A stretch of DNA of 64,000 nt from Pedobacter sp. PF22-3 (GCF_026239555.1 NZ_JAPIVP010000019.1:1-64000), one strand, 5' to 3'; counted from the stretch's first letter, positions 34,952-44,628 are shown. The notes: generated by a model not told the origin, from the sequence alone. Translations and numbers: made by a program.

Positions 34952-35599
34952 TTAAGAATTGCCGGCTACATAGCCCAACATGTAACCGTCTTTTGTTTTA
35001 AAGTAATTAATGGTCAACTCCCGGGTACCCGATGGCAGTTCTACCAATGCATTTAATGAGCCTTCGTTTTTTAGCTTAAAGGGTTTAATATGGATATGCT
35101 GCTTAAATTCCAATCCTTTTTTTCCATGCCACTTATAAACAGCCTCTTTGGCACACCAGGCTACGTATAAGCCATCGGTATTATCGCCAATCTGTTTTTG
35201 GGCAAGCTCTAAATCACTTAAAAACTTGTGTTTAATGCTTTTTATTTTGTGCTTGATGAGTTCAATATCAACACCAACCGGGTGATCTTTGCTAATCATT
35301 ACAGCAGCATAATCATAAGAATGGCTTAATGAAATATGATAATCGGAATTAACCAGGTAAGGTTTCCCATGTTCATCAAACTGGCAGTCGATATACTCGG
35401 TTGTATTTAGCATGGTTCTCAACAGCAACCTTGTGCTTAACCAGTGCAATAGCCTTTTGCCACTGTTTAACGATGAAATAATATCATGTTCGTGCTGCTT
35501 AAGCTGCAGTCCGGCCAACAACTCTTCTTCCGTTTCCTCAATTTTCCAAATGGCTAAAACAGAATGCTGATCAATATTTTTGTGGTAAATTATTGGCAT
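34952..35599 (-). CDS. 4'-phosphopantetheinyl transferase superfamily protein
   Basis: 215 aa, Sfp-like in size. Magnesium-binding VGVDIELIK near residue 108 and the WCAKEAVYKWHGKKGLEF motif near 150 are intact, so it should attach phosphopantetheine to carrier proteins. SLSHSYDYAAVMIS near 91 fits the His motif. Acts in the cytoplasm; the carrier target (ACP or other) is not shown. Operon with lipB. Confidence 0.9.
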   Translation of the reverse strand: MPIIYHKNIDQHSVLAIWKIEETEEELLAGLQLKQHEHDIISSLNSGKRLLHWLSTRLLLRTMLNTTEYIDCQFDEHGKPYLVNSDYHISLSHSYDYAAVMISKDHPVGVDIELIKHKIKSIKHKFLSDLELAQKQIGDNTDGLYVAWCAKEAVYKWHGKKGLEFKQHIHIKPFKLKNEGSLNALVELPSGTRELTINYFKTKDGYMLGYVAGNS

Positions 35600-35671
35600 T
35601 GATTAAATTGGAGATTACATGCAAAATTATCTTAAATAAATGATAATTTAGGCCAAAAATACGTACAAAAA

Positions 35672-36208
35672 ATGATATTATCTGATAGCAGGATATTGGA
35701 AGAAATGGAGAAGGGAACAATCATCATTGAGCCTTTTAAACGCGAATGTTTAGGAACCAACTCGTATGATGTTCATTTAGGTAAATATCTGGCTACTTAT
35801 AAAAGCCGCGTACTTGATTCGAAGGCGCATAACGAAATTGAACATTTCGAAATTCCTAAAGATGGTTATGTACTTCATCCAGGTACGCTTTACCTTGGTG
35901 TTACCGTAGAATATACCGAAACACATGGGCATGTACCTTTTTTAGAAGGAAAAAGCAGCACGGGGCGCTTGGGTATCGATATCCATGCCACGGCTGGTAA
36001 AGGCGATGTTGGTTTCTGTAATACCTGGACCTTGGAAATATCAGTAGCGCAGCCTGTAAAAATTTATGCCGGCATGCCTATTGGCCAATTGATTTATTTT
36101 GCTGTTGAGGGTAAAATAGAAACAATGTACAATACAAAAGGTAACGCAAAGTACAACAATAAAACCACCAGGCCGGTAGAAAGCATGATGTGGAAGAATA
36201 AGTTTTAA
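35672..36208 (+). CDS. dcd: dCTP deaminase
   Basis: 178-aa pyrimidine nucleotide enzyme that deaminates dCTP toward dUTP for thymidylate synthesis. The family motif EGKSSTGRLGIDIHATAGKG near residue 90 and FCNTWTLEI near 114, which supplies the catalytic Glu, are present, and PIGQLIYF near 137 completes the trimer site. Whether it is the bifunctional dUTP-forming type cannot be read. The gene is followed by the large repeat island. Confidence 0.93.
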   Translation: MILSDSRILEEMEKGTIIIEPFKRECLGTNSYDVHLGKYLATYKSRVLDSKAHNEIEHFEIPKDGYVLHPGTLYLGVTVEYTETHGHVPFLEGKSSTGRLGIDIHATAGKGDVGFCNTWTLEISVAQPVKIYAGMPIGQLIYFAVEGKIETMYNTKGNAKYNNKTTRPVESMMWKNKF

Positions 36209-37463
36209 TAAATTTTTTAATCTGTTGGTGGGCGACAGTCAATGCGTTTTCTCTTTTTTTAGAAATGAAAGTCGGTGCGCTGAAGCGGTGTGTAGACCCC
36301 CATTCGCTGTGGTCCCGATAGAAGATCGGGGGCCGTCGCTGCTGTCGGGTTTATGATTGACAGTCTGTTCTCAGGGTACAAAACATCGTTCCTAAACCCG
36401 ATTAAAGCGAACACGGAGTGCAACGAAGTAAAGCGTAAAGCGGGGCTGATGCTGCCAAACGCTCGGAACCCCTCATTTCCAAATCACCTAACTAAAGAAA
36501 TGTTTTTTGTTTTTGAAAATGAAAGCCGGTGCGCTGTGGCGGTCTGTAGCCCCGCCATTCGCTGTGGTCCCGATAGAAGAATCGGGGGGCCGCCGCTGCT
36601 GTCGGGTTTATGATTGATGGTCAGTTCTCCTGGCACAAACCTTTGTTCCTAAACCCGATTAAAGCGAACACGGAGTGTAACGAAGTAAAGCGTAAAGCGG
36701 GGCTGATGCTGCCAAATGCTCGGAACCCCTCATTTCCAAATCACCTAACTAAAGAAATGTTTTTTGTTTTTGGAAATGAAAGCCAGTGTGCTGTGGCGGT
36801 CTGTAGCCCCGCCATTCGCTATGGTCCCGATAGAAGAATCTTGAGCCGCCGCTGCTGTCGGGTTTATGATTGATGGTCAGTTCTCCAGGCACAAACCTTT
36901 GTTCCTAAACCCGATTAAGCGGAATAGCCCGGAGCGCAGCGAGGACTATAAGCGAAAGCGGGACTAAAGTTGCAAAGGACCACTATATGCTCATTTTCTA
37001 AAAAAAATAAACATTTCTATTAAAGGGAGCGCAGGGCCAATACAAAACATAAAGTTTCTTCCCGTTTTCCGCTTATACGCTTCGCTTCCTCGTTCCTCGT
37101 TGCTGCAGGGTATCGCTGTAACCGGGGCTAGTTGGCTAATGCGGTATTTCATTTGTAGGGTTGCGGGTACATAAACCTTTGTTCCTAAACCCGATTAAAG
37201 TGCACATGGAGCGCAGCGGAGTAAAATGAAAGCTGGGCTGAGGCCGCCAAATGTTCAGTGTGCTCATTCCGAATTGATATATAAAAATTTTAAGGAGATA
37301 AACGGCGCTCGCAATTAAACCCGTAGCGCTGCCTTTTTATGAAGAAAGCATTTTTAGCATGACTAACTAAAAACTTAGAAGTCTAGCTAAATTTCATGCT
37401 TACTTCATAAAAGTATGCCTTAGGTTTTGTACCTTGACACGTATTTATTTGTACCCCAACCAC
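36209..37463. other. 1.25-kb non-coding repeat island
   Basis: Contains two full units and one partial unit of a 254-257 bp tandem repeat (36265-36925), a further degraded fragment (37173-37256) and GC-rich palindromic pieces around 36920-37130, such as CCCGATTAAGCGG...AAGCGGGACT. No gene with recognisable protein features is seen. Base composition is more GC-rich than flanking genes. Confidence 0.75.
36265..36925 (+). repeat. Tandem repeat of about 255 bp, 2.6 copies
   Basis: Units start at 36265, 36519 and 36776 (ATGAAAG...GTGCGCTG or ATGAAAG...GTGTGCTG). Each contains a CCCGAT...ATCGGG hairpin (lost in unit 3), GCTGCTGTCGGGTTTATGAT, TAAACCCGATTAAAGCG and, in units 1-2, a shared 3' half ending AAATGTTTTTTGTTTTTG. 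The open frames through units 1 and 2 are by-products of the repeat. Confidence 0.85.
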
Positions 37464-40154
37464 ATGAAACTTAAAATTACTCTCGCAATTAGTTTTCTAT
37501 CTCTGCTTATTGTTTTTGGCGCATTTAAAATGGATGATGATCCATTTAGTCAGATCCTACAGAAACTTGATGATTATACCAGTAAATATCCCCAGGAAAA
37601 AGTCCACCTTCATTTAGATAAGCCTTATTATGCCATTGGAGATGATATTTGGTTCAAGGCCTATGTGGTGAATACCAAAACTTCGGCACCTTCTGGCATC
37701 AGCAAAATCCTATATGTAGAGTTGATCAATGAAAAAGATTCGCTAAAGAAACAAGTTAAATTACCTATTATGGGTGGAATTACATGGGGCGATTTTAAGC
37801 TAACCGATTCACTTGCTGAGGGTAATTATAGAATCAGGGCCTATACCAATTACATGCGTAATTTCGGTACTGAATTCTTTTACGATAAAACCATTAAGAT
37901 CGGAAATAGCTGGGCCAACAAAGTTTTTACAAAAACCGCTTACAATTTTGCCAAAGAGAACAATGCAGATAAAGTTGTGGCAACCATTCATTTTGAAGAT
38001 AAAAATGGTGTTGCTTATAGCCAGAATGAAGTAAGTTATGATGTGCAGTTAGATTATCGCTCGGTTAGCAAAGGGAAAGTTAAAACCAGTTTAACAGGCG
38101 ATGCCGTGATTAATTTCACCAATAATCAGCCCTTTCAAAATAAATCTGGAAAAATTATGGCCACCATAACACTCGATAATAAACAAAAGGTGATCAAATC
38201 TATACCGATTACCTCAACCTCTAATGATGTAGATGTGCAGTTTATGCCAGAAGGAGGTACCCTTGTTGAGGAGCTTCCACAAAAATTAGCTATCAAAGCG
38301 GTAGGCTCCAACGGCCGGGGTGAGGATGTGCAAGGAAGCATTATAGATGAAGCGGGAAATGAAGTGACCACTTTTTCTACCAATTACCTGGGTATGGGAA
38401 GTTTCGTGTTTAATAGTCAGGCAGGTAGATCATATTCGGCAAAAGTTAAATTCAAAGATGGATCCGAAAAGACGATTAAACTTCCGGTAGCAGTTAAAAG
38501 TGGTTACGCACTTTCTGTAAACGCTTTAGATACTGGTAAAGTAGTGGTTAAAATTATGGCCAGTGCCGACCTTACAAATGGAGCCGAACTAAAGGTTGTT
38601 GCCCAGCAAGGCGGCAATGTATATTATGGCTCCAAAGCCAAAATGGATAAACAAGTGCTGGTGGCCAATATTCCGAAAAAGAACCTGCCAGCAGGCATTG
38701 TTCAGTTTACTTTGTTTTCAAGCAGCAATCAGCCTTTAGCCGAACGTTTGGCCTTTATAAATAACAAGTCAGAATTGATTGATGTATCGCTTAATTCATC
38801 TGCTGTATCAGCTTCAAAAAGAGGAAAAGCGGCTTTTAGTTTCAATGCAAATAATGATAATAAACCCGTTTTAGGTAGTTTTTCGGTAGCAGTTACCAAT
38901 GCCTCAAAAATTGCTCCCGATGAAAACAATGAATCCAATATTCTTACTTCACTATTACTTACTTCTGATCTAACGGGGTACGTAGAGCAGCCCAACCATT
39001 ATTTCTTGAAAGATGATCTTCAAACACAAAAAGACCTTGATAACCTGATGCTTACCCAGGGCTGGAGAAGATTTCTTTGGAAGAATATTATCAATAATGT
39101 TGGTCCGAATATTACCTATAAGCCCGAGCAGTCTATTAGCATTAGCGGAACGGTGATGAAAGGCAATAAGCCTGTACCTGGTGGTAAAGTAATGTTAATG
39201 GCCACCAAAGGAACCATGTATATTTTGGATACGGTAACCAACGCCGAAGGGAAATTTGTGTTCGATAATTTAAGTTTTGGCGACAGTACCAAGTTTGTAG
39301 TTCAGGCAAGAACTAAAACGGAACGGAAATTTGTAGACATTAATCTTGATGTTGTTCCCGGGCAGATTGTGACCAAGAATAAAAATGGGGCCGATGTTGA
39401 TATCAATGTAAACAATTCTTTAATGAAGTACATTAAAGAAAGTGATAACTATTTTAATGAGATGACCCGTTTGGGCTTGCTGGAGCGAACCATTAAACTT
39501 GATGAGGTGACCATTACAGAAAAGAAAAATCCGGCTAAAAATTCATCAAACCTGAACGGAGCTGGTAGGGCTGATTTTATTATGACAGCCGACCAGTTGT
39601 CCACTTGTGTTACCTTATCACAATGTTTGCAGGGGCGTTTACCAGGCGTAATATTTAGGGGGAATGTACCATACCTGATGCGTAGTCAAGATACGCCTAT
39701 GGGTATTATTGTTGATGGCATGCAAATGGAGGCCGATTTCCTGGATAATGTTACACCTATGGATGTAGAATCTATCGAGTTGCTAAAAAGTATTGGTAAT
39801 ACTGCCATCTATGGCTCACGAGGAGGTGGAGGTTTAATTATTATTACCACTAAACGTGGCGATGGTGGTAGAAGTGTAGATAGATATGCGCCGGGAATTG
39901 TAACATTTAATCCTAAAGGATTTACGGTTTCAAGAGAATTTTATTCACCAAAATACGATACCGCTAGCCCTGGCAACAGGTCCGATTTAAGAACAACCAT
40001 TTATTGGAACCCACAGGTTGTTACAGATAAAGATGGAAAGGCACAATTCGAATTTTATAATGCAGATGAGCCCGGCACATACCGCATGGTAATAGAAGGA
40101 ATAGACGCTGCAGGGCATTTGGCCAGAAAAGTTTATACTTATGATGTTAAATAG
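37464..40154 (+). CDS. MG2-like/TonB-plug domain protein without barrel
   Basis: 896 aa from ATG 37464 (MKLKITLAISFLSLL, signal peptide); an upstream TTG is not preferred. LDKPYYAIGDDIWFKAYVVN near residue 50 matches the MG2 domain of the alpha-2-macroglobulin family. Ig-like segments follow, with a carboxypeptidase-regulatory-like stretch near 570 (ISISGTVMKGNKPVPGGKV). A TonB-receptor plug lies near 710-805 (LQGRLPGVIFRGN, SIELLKSIGNTAIYGSRGGG), then a closing beta domain. No barrel is present, so it cannot be a receptor itself. Likely periplasmic or surface-exposed; function unknown. Confidence 0.8.
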   Translation: MKLKITLAISFLSLLIVFGAFKMDDDPFSQILQKLDDYTSKYPQEKVHLHLDKPYYAIGDDIWFKAYVVNTKTSAPSGISKILYVELINEKDSLKKQVKLPIMGGITWGDFKLTDSLAEGNYRIRAYTNYMRNFGTEFFYDKTIKIGNSWANKVFTKTAYNFAKENNADKVVATIHFEDKNGVAYSQNEVSYDVQLDYRSVSKGKVKTSLTGDAVINFTNNQPFQNKSGKIMATITLDNKQKVIKSIPITSTSNDVDVQFMPEGGTLVEELPQKLAIKAVGSNGRGEDVQGSIIDEAGNEVTTFSTNYLGMGSFVFNSQAGRSYSAKVKFKDGSEKTIKLPVAVKSGYALSVNALDTGKVVVKIMASADLTNGAELKVVAQQGGNVYYGSKAKMDKQVLVANIPKKNLPAGIVQFTLFSSSNQPLAERLAFINNKSELIDVSLNSSAVSASKRGKAAFSFNANNDNKPVLGSFSVAVTNASKIAPDENNESNILTSLLLTSDLTGYVEQPNHYFLKDDLQTQKDLDNLMLTQGWRRFLWKNIINNVGPNITYKPEQSISISGTVMKGNKPVPGGKVMLMATKGTMYILDTVTNAEGKFVFDNLSFGDSTKFVVQARTKTERKFVDINLDVVPGQIVTKNKNGADVDINVNNSLMKYIKESDNYFNEMTRLGLLERTIKLDEVTITEKKNPAKNSSNLNGAGRADFIMTADQLSTCVTLSQCLQGRLPGVIFRGNVPYLMRSQDTPMGIIVDGMQMEADFLDNVTPMDVESIELLKSIGNTAIYGSRGGGGLIIITTKRGDGGRSVDRYAPGIVTFNPKGFTVSREFYSPKYDTASPGNRSDLRTTIYWNPQVVTDKDGKAQFEFYNADEPGTYRMVIEGIDAAGHLARKVYTYDVK

Positions 40155-40251
40155 ATAAAAATAGATAAATTTGAATTAGTATGCATGCATAGTTTATGCT
40201 GCGGTATATATGTCATGATACTAGATTCTTAAATCTTGATACTATTTAAAT

Positions 40252-41013
40252 ATGAATACAATAAAAGTAAGTGTTAAAGATCGACTGGCAACCATCACAT
40301 TAGATAGAGGTAAGTCAAATGCCTTAAACCGGGAGTTGATTACCGAGCTAAACGATATGCTTAAAAATATTACTGCCGATGATAATATTGGTGGTGTAAT
40401 ATTAACCGGAACAGCACCATTCTTTTCTGCTGGATTGGATTTGGTTGAACTTTATAACTATAACGAAGAAGAGGCTAAATCTTTCTGGCAGTTGTTTTTA
40501 GATTTTACAGCCAATATGGTTTCATTCAAAAAACCGATGGTTGCAGCAATTAGCGGGCATAGCCCGGCAGGTGGTTGCGTAATGGCCTTAGCCTGCGATT
40601 ACCGTGTAATGGCAGAAGGGCAATATATTATCGGCTTAAATGAAGTTCCGGTAGGTATTATCGTACCCAATAGTATTTTTCAGTTATATGCTTTTTGGAT
40701 CGGTAAAGCCGAAGCCACCCGCAGTTTGCTCTCAGGTAAATTGTATAATCCTGAAGAGGCGCTAAAAATTGGTTTGGTAGATGAATTGGTCAAAAACGAG
40801 AGTTTGTTAACAGCAGCCGAACGCAAGATTAAAAAATACATGGAACTCGAAAGCAATACATGGTCGCAAAGCAAAGTAAATATTCGCGAAGCGCTAATTG
40901 CTGCGGTATCTGCTGACCAATCTGCTACTTTAGAAAAAATGTTGGCACAATGGTGGTCGCCTGCAACGCGCCATATTTTAAAAACCATTTTAGCTAATCT
41001 GCAGCGGAAGTAA
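40252..41013 (+). CDS. Enoyl-CoA hydratase/isomerase, ECI1-like
   Basis: 253-aa crotonase-fold enzyme. LDRGKSNALNRELITEL near residue 18, the oxyanion segments FFSAGLDLVEL near 59 and ISGHSPAGGCVMALACDYRV near 100, and IGLNEVPVGIIVP near 125 resemble the mitochondrial delta3,delta2-enoyl-CoA isomerase (ECI1) more than classical FadB hydratases. It would shift 3-enoyl-CoA to 2-trans-enoyl-CoA in unsaturated fatty acid oxidation. The next gene is DECR1-like, which supports that reading. Isomerase rather than hydratase is inference. Confidence 0.82.
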   Translation: MNTIKVSVKDRLATITLDRGKSNALNRELITELNDMLKNITADDNIGGVILTGTAPFFSAGLDLVELYNYNEEEAKSFWQLFLDFTANMVSFKKPMVAAISGHSPAGGCVMALACDYRVMAEGQYIIGLNEVPVGIIVPNSIFQLYAFWIGKAEATRSLLSGKLYNPEEALKIGLVDELVKNESLLTAAERKIKKYMELESNTWSQSKVNIREALIAAVSADQSATLEKMLAQWWSPATRHILKTILANLQRK

Positions 41014-41113
41014 TTAATGATTTTTAGTTGGCAGTTCACAATCCGCAATGGCTATGAACGTTTAGCCAGTTTCAACAATTAACCGATTTCAACAATTAAC
41101 CAGTTAACCAAAT

Positions 41114-41992
41114 ATGATGTTCAATTATAACTCACCAATGCTCAGAGAAGATGCTTTAAAAGGAAAAACCATTGTAATTACAGGTGGAGGAACAGGACTT
41201 GGGAAAGCGATGGGTGTTTATTTTTTGAAGTTAGGCGCTAATTTAGTTATTACCAGCCGCAAGCAGGATGTATTACAAAAAACTGCCGATGAAATGGAAG
41301 AAAAAACCGGCGGCAAAGTGTTGGCGGTGGCCTGCGATGTACGGGAAATTGAACAGGTAGAAAACGTACTGGCGAAAACGTTAGAGCGGTTTGGCGCTGT
41401 GGATGTATTATTGAACAATGCCGCAGGTAATTTTATCTCACCTACTGAACGATTATCAGCCAATGCCTTTTCGTCCATTATCGATATCGTTCTAAAAGGA
41501 ACGGTTAACTGTACACTTACCTTTGGTAAACATTGGATTAAGGAAAAACAGGCGGCAACAGTTTTAAATATTGTTACTACATATGCTTTTACAGGCTCGG
41601 CCTATGTTGTGCCATCGGCCTGTGCAAAAGGTGGTGTTTTAGCATTAACAAGATCTTTGGCCGTAGAATGGGGGAAATATGGTATTCGTACCAATGCAAT
41701 TGCTCCGGGTCCATTTCCGACTAAAGGCGCATGGGAGCGTCTTTTACCGGGAGATTTAGCTAAAAAATTCGATTTTAAAAACCGTGTTCCGCTAAAAAGA
41801 GTTGGCGATCACCAGGAACTCGCCAATTTAGCTGCATTTCTGGTAAGCGATTTTTCGGGCTACATTAATGGCGAAGTAATTACCATTGATGGCGGCGAAT
41901 GGTTGCAGGGTGCAGGCCAGATGAACGGTTTGGAAGCAATCCCGAACGAAATGTGGGATATGCTTGAGCAAATGACGCGAAGCGCGAAGTGA
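41114..41992 (+). CDS. SDR oxidoreductase, 2,4-dienoyl-CoA reductase (DECR1-like)
   Basis: 292 aa. Cofactor motif TGGGTGLGKAMG near residue 22, SRKQDVL near 48 (NADPH-type), NNAAGNFISPTERLS near 98, and TTYAFTGSAYVVPSACAKGG near 160, which retains the Tyr and Lys used by mitochondrial DECR1. Ends with PGPFPTKGAWERL and a DGGEWL close. It should reduce 2,4-dienoyl-CoA to a 3-enoyl-CoA, the substrate of the neighbouring isomerase. It is 100 nt downstream of that gene on the same strand. Confidence 0.85.
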   Translation: MMFNYNSPMLREDALKGKTIVITGGGTGLGKAMGVYFLKLGANLVITSRKQDVLQKTADEMEEKTGGKVLAVACDVREIEQVENVLAKTLERFGAVDVLLNNAAGNFISPTERLSANAFSSIIDIVLKGTVNCTLTFGKHWIKEKQAATVLNIVTTYAFTGSAYVVPSACAKGGVLALTRSLAVEWGKYGIRTNAIAPGPFPTKGAWERLLPGDLAKKFDFKNRVPLKRVGDHQELANLAAFLVSDFSGYINGEVITIDGGEWLQGAGQMNGLEAIPNEMWDMLEQMTRSAK

Positions 41993-42000
41993 GCGAACAT

Positions 42001-42077
42001 GTAGGTTGGAATGTAAGACGGGAAATGAAGGCGATCAATAGGTACATCATCCATCTTACCTTTTCCATCTTACATTT
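42001..42077. repeat. Word-repeat inverted stretch before purD
   Basis: GGAATGTAAGACGGGAAATG is partly reverse-complementary to CCATCTTACCTTTTCCATC and CATCTTACATTTTT. A similar stretch precedes panD at 63360-63480. Confidence 0.5.
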
Positions 42078-42082
42078 TTAAT

Positions 42083-42090
42083 TATCTTTG
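42083..42090 (+). promoter_or_regulatory. -7 promoter box before purD
   Basis: TATCTTTG matches TAnnTTTG, ending 5 nt before the ATG. Confidence 0.5.
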
Positions 42091-42095
42091 CCGAT

Positions 42096-43367
42096 ATGAA
42101 TATCTTACTTTTAGGTTCAGGCGGCAGAGAAAGCGCATTCGCTTGGAAAATGAGCCAGTCTTCGTACTGCGATAAACTAATTATTGCTCCAGGTAACGGT
42201 GGTACAGGGGCTTATGGTACAAATATCAACATCAATGTAAACGATTTTGATGCCATAAAAAAAGTAGTGCTTACTGAAAACATCGGACTTGTTGTAGTAG
42301 GGCCTGAAGAGCCTTTGGTAAATGGTATTCATGATTTTTTCCTTGCCGATCAGACCATTGCGCACATTCCCGTTATCGGACCTAAAAAAGAAGGCGCTAT
42401 TTTAGAAGGAAGTAAAGATTTCTCTAAACAGTTTATGGAACGCCATGGTATTCCTACCGCAGCTTCAAAATCTTTCACAACAGAAACTTTGGAAGATGGT
42501 CTGGCTTATCTTCAAAACCATGCTTTACCCGTTGTTTTAAAGGCCGATGGTTTGGCAGCAGGTAAAGGGGTATTAATCTGTACCGAAACCATCGAAGCTC
42601 AGGAAGAATTAAAACAGATGCTTGGTGGTAAATTTGGTACAGCTGGGGCAACGGTAGTCATTGAAGAGTTTTTAAGTGGTATAGAACTTTCGGTGTTTAT
42701 TTTAACTGATGGTGAAAATTATATTACACTACCTTCTGCTAAAGATTATAAAAGGATTGGCCAGGGCGATACCGGTTTAAATACTGGTGGTATGGGCTCG
42801 GTTTCTCCAGTTCCTTTTGCTACACCAGAATTTTTGGCTAAAGTAGAAGAGCGCATCATTAAACCAACCGTTAACGGTTTAAAGAAAGATCATATCGACT
42901 ATACAGGTTTTATCTTTTTCGGACTGATTAAAGTAGGGGAAGAGCCATTTGTAATCGAATACAATGCGCGCATGGGCGATCCAGAAACGGAAAGTGTGAT
43001 ACCTAGAGTGGAAAACGACTTGGTAGAACTGTTTTTAGCTACGGCTAATAAACAATTAAACCAGGTTAATCTGGTTATCTCTGAACAAACTGCAGCTACT
43101 GTAATGATTGTTGCCGGTGGTTATCCAGGCGATTACCTGAAAGGTAAAACCATTACTGGAATCGAAAACCTACGTCATTCTAATGCATTCCATGCGGGTA
43201 CATTGTTAGAAAATGATGTAGTGAAAACAAATGGAGGCAGGGTAATTGCCATTACCAGTTTACAAAAAGATTTATTTACTGCTTTACAATCAGCAACTGC
43301 TGATGCAGGCAGGATTTATTTCGATGGCAAATATTTCAGGGAAGATATCGGGTTCGATTTGATTTAA
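42096..43367 (+). CDS. purD: Phosphoribosylamine--glycine ligase
   Basis: 423-aa ATP-grasp enzyme for the second step of purine synthesis (GAR formation). N-terminal LLLGSGGRESAFAWKM, GPEEPLVNGI near residue 70, PVVLKADGLAAGKGVLI near 146, GLNTGGMGSVSPVP near 226 and EYNARMGDPETESVIPR near 288 are diagnostic. Complete length. Monocistronic: promoter box before the ATG and a strong terminator after the stop. Confidence 0.97.
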   Translation: MNILLLGSGGRESAFAWKMSQSSYCDKLIIAPGNGGTGAYGTNININVNDFDAIKKVVLTENIGLVVVGPEEPLVNGIHDFFLADQTIAHIPVIGPKKEGAILEGSKDFSKQFMERHGIPTAASKSFTTETLEDGLAYLQNHALPVVLKADGLAAGKGVLICTETIEAQEELKQMLGGKFGTAGATVVIEEFLSGIELSVFILTDGENYITLPSAKDYKRIGQGDTGLNTGGMGSVSPVPFATPEFLAKVEERIIKPTVNGLKKDHIDYTGFIFFGLIKVGEEPFVIEYNARMGDPETESVIPRVENDLVELFLATANKQLNQVNLVISEQTAATVMIVAGGYPGDYLKGKTITGIENLRHSNAFHAGTLLENDVVKTNGGRVIAITSLQKDLFTALQSATADAGRIYFDGKYFREDIGFDLI

Positions 43368-43432
43368 AAGAAGATAAGTTGAAAAATATAGGAATAAATA
43401 TTAACTAAATTGAGGTTAATATTTTGCTATTA

Positions 43433-43473
43433 AAAAGAGAAAGTCCCAGTTTTTAGCTGGGACTTTCTCTTTT
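43433..43473. terminator. Bidirectional terminator between purD and the thioredoxin gene
   Basis: 17-bp stem AAAAGAGAAAGTCCCAG / CTGGGACTTTCTCTTTT with a 7-nt loop; T-rich on the 3' side on both strands. Confidence 0.9.
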
Positions 43474-43485
43474 AATGCGGATTTT

Positions 43486-44628
43486 TTATTTTGATTTACT
43501 TCCTAATAATTCTTGAAGTTTATCTTGTAAAGCTTGTTCTCTTAAGCCTTTAGCAATAATTTTACCTGTTGGATCAATTAAGAAATTGGCTGGAATTGAG
43601 CGGATACCATATAGCTGCGCAACCTCGTTATCCCAAAACTTCAAATCAGAAACATGTGTCCATGTTAATTTGTCATCAGCGATTGCTTTTAACCAGGCAT
43701 CTTTTTTACCCGGACGGTCTAAAGAAACACCTAAAACAGTAAAGCCCTTATCTTTAAATTTGTTGTAGGCTACTACTACATTTGGGTTTTCCTGGCGACA
43801 TGGGCCACACCATGAAGCCCAGAAATCTACCAGCACATACTTTCCTTTAAAATCAGATAATTTAACAGGTTTGCCTTCCGGGTCATTCTGTGTAAAGTCC
43901 ATGGCCATTACACCTATCGCTGTTTTCTTTTCAGCGTCAAATATTTGAGCAATTTTTTTGCCGGTGTAAGTTGCCTTAAGTTCAGGTGACAGTGCTTCAA
44001 AAGCTTTTTGAGCTGCGGCTGCCTGATCTGGATCTGAAGCTAACTGGTTTATAGAACTTAAGCTCACAAAAGATTTTGGGTTGCTGCTGGCAAACTGTAA
44101 TAACAACGGAGGCATTGCGGCAGCTTCTTTTTCATAACGTTTGCTTAAAGCCTCCATAACGGCCTTATCTTGTTTTTGCTCAGCGGTATAACCTGCATAT
44201 TCTGCATTAATTGCAGCAAGTTTGTCTGCTACCGGTTTGGTTAATGTTCTTAATTTCTTTGCATCATCATTAACAGTAGAACCCGTAATTGTTGCATTCT
44301 TTAAAGAATCTGCAGCAGCGAGTTTTATACTTCCCGGCTCTACATAAAGTGATAAAGCATCTAATTTTTCACCTTGTGCAGGACGGTTTACGTAAGGGTT
44401 TTTGTTTAAGAAGAGACTCCCCTGCGCAGGACTGGCTAGTGTTCCCTTAAAAACAAAAGCACCATTTGCTACCATTGCAGAATCGGTAATGCTTTTACCG
44501 TCTGTTTGATAAATAAGGTAAACCTTATCCCCGGTTTTTAGGCCTTTTATATTGCCATTAACTGTAAATGGCTTTTGCGCCAATGCTGCAAATGGCAACA
44601 AAGCCATTGCTAATAATATTTTTTTCAT
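43486..44628 (-). CDS. TlpA-type thioredoxin with N-terminal DUF4369
   Basis: About 380 aa from MKKILLAMALLPFAALAQ (signal peptide); an ATG six codons upstream is also possible. DUF4369 at residues 20-120 (VNGNIKGLKTGDKVYLIYQT), a helical linker, then an AhpC/TlpA thioredoxin domain with FWASWCGPCRQENPN near residue 272 and SIPANFLID as cis-Pro segment. Periplasmic disulfide oxidoreductase of a family expanded in Bacteroidetes. Converges on purD. Confidence 0.9.
   Translation of the reverse strand: MKKILLAMALLPFAALAQKPFTVNGNIKGLKTGDKVYLIYQTDGKSITDSAMVANGAFVFKGTLASPAQGSLFLNKNPYVNRPAQGEKLDALSLYVEPGSIKLAAADSLKNATITGSTVNDDAKKLRTLTKPVADKLAAINAEYAGYTAEQKQDKAVMEALSKRYEKEAAAMPPLLLQFASSNPKSFVSLSSINQLASDPDQAAAAQKAFEALSPELKATYTGKKIAQIFDAEKKTAIGVMAMDFTQNDPEGKPVKLSDFKGKYVLVDFWASWCGPCRQENPNVVVAYNKFKDKGFTVLGVSLDRPGKKDAWLKAIADDKLTWTHVSDLKFWDNEVAQLYGIRSIPANFLIDPTGKIIAKGLREQALQDKLQELLGSKSK

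Noticed and set aside
36353..36873. Two similar open frames of 86-87 codons in the tandem repeat island
   Set aside because: They are the same repeat unit read twice. The sequence is GC-rich with embedded hairpins, has no protein motif, and the third unit does not keep the frame.
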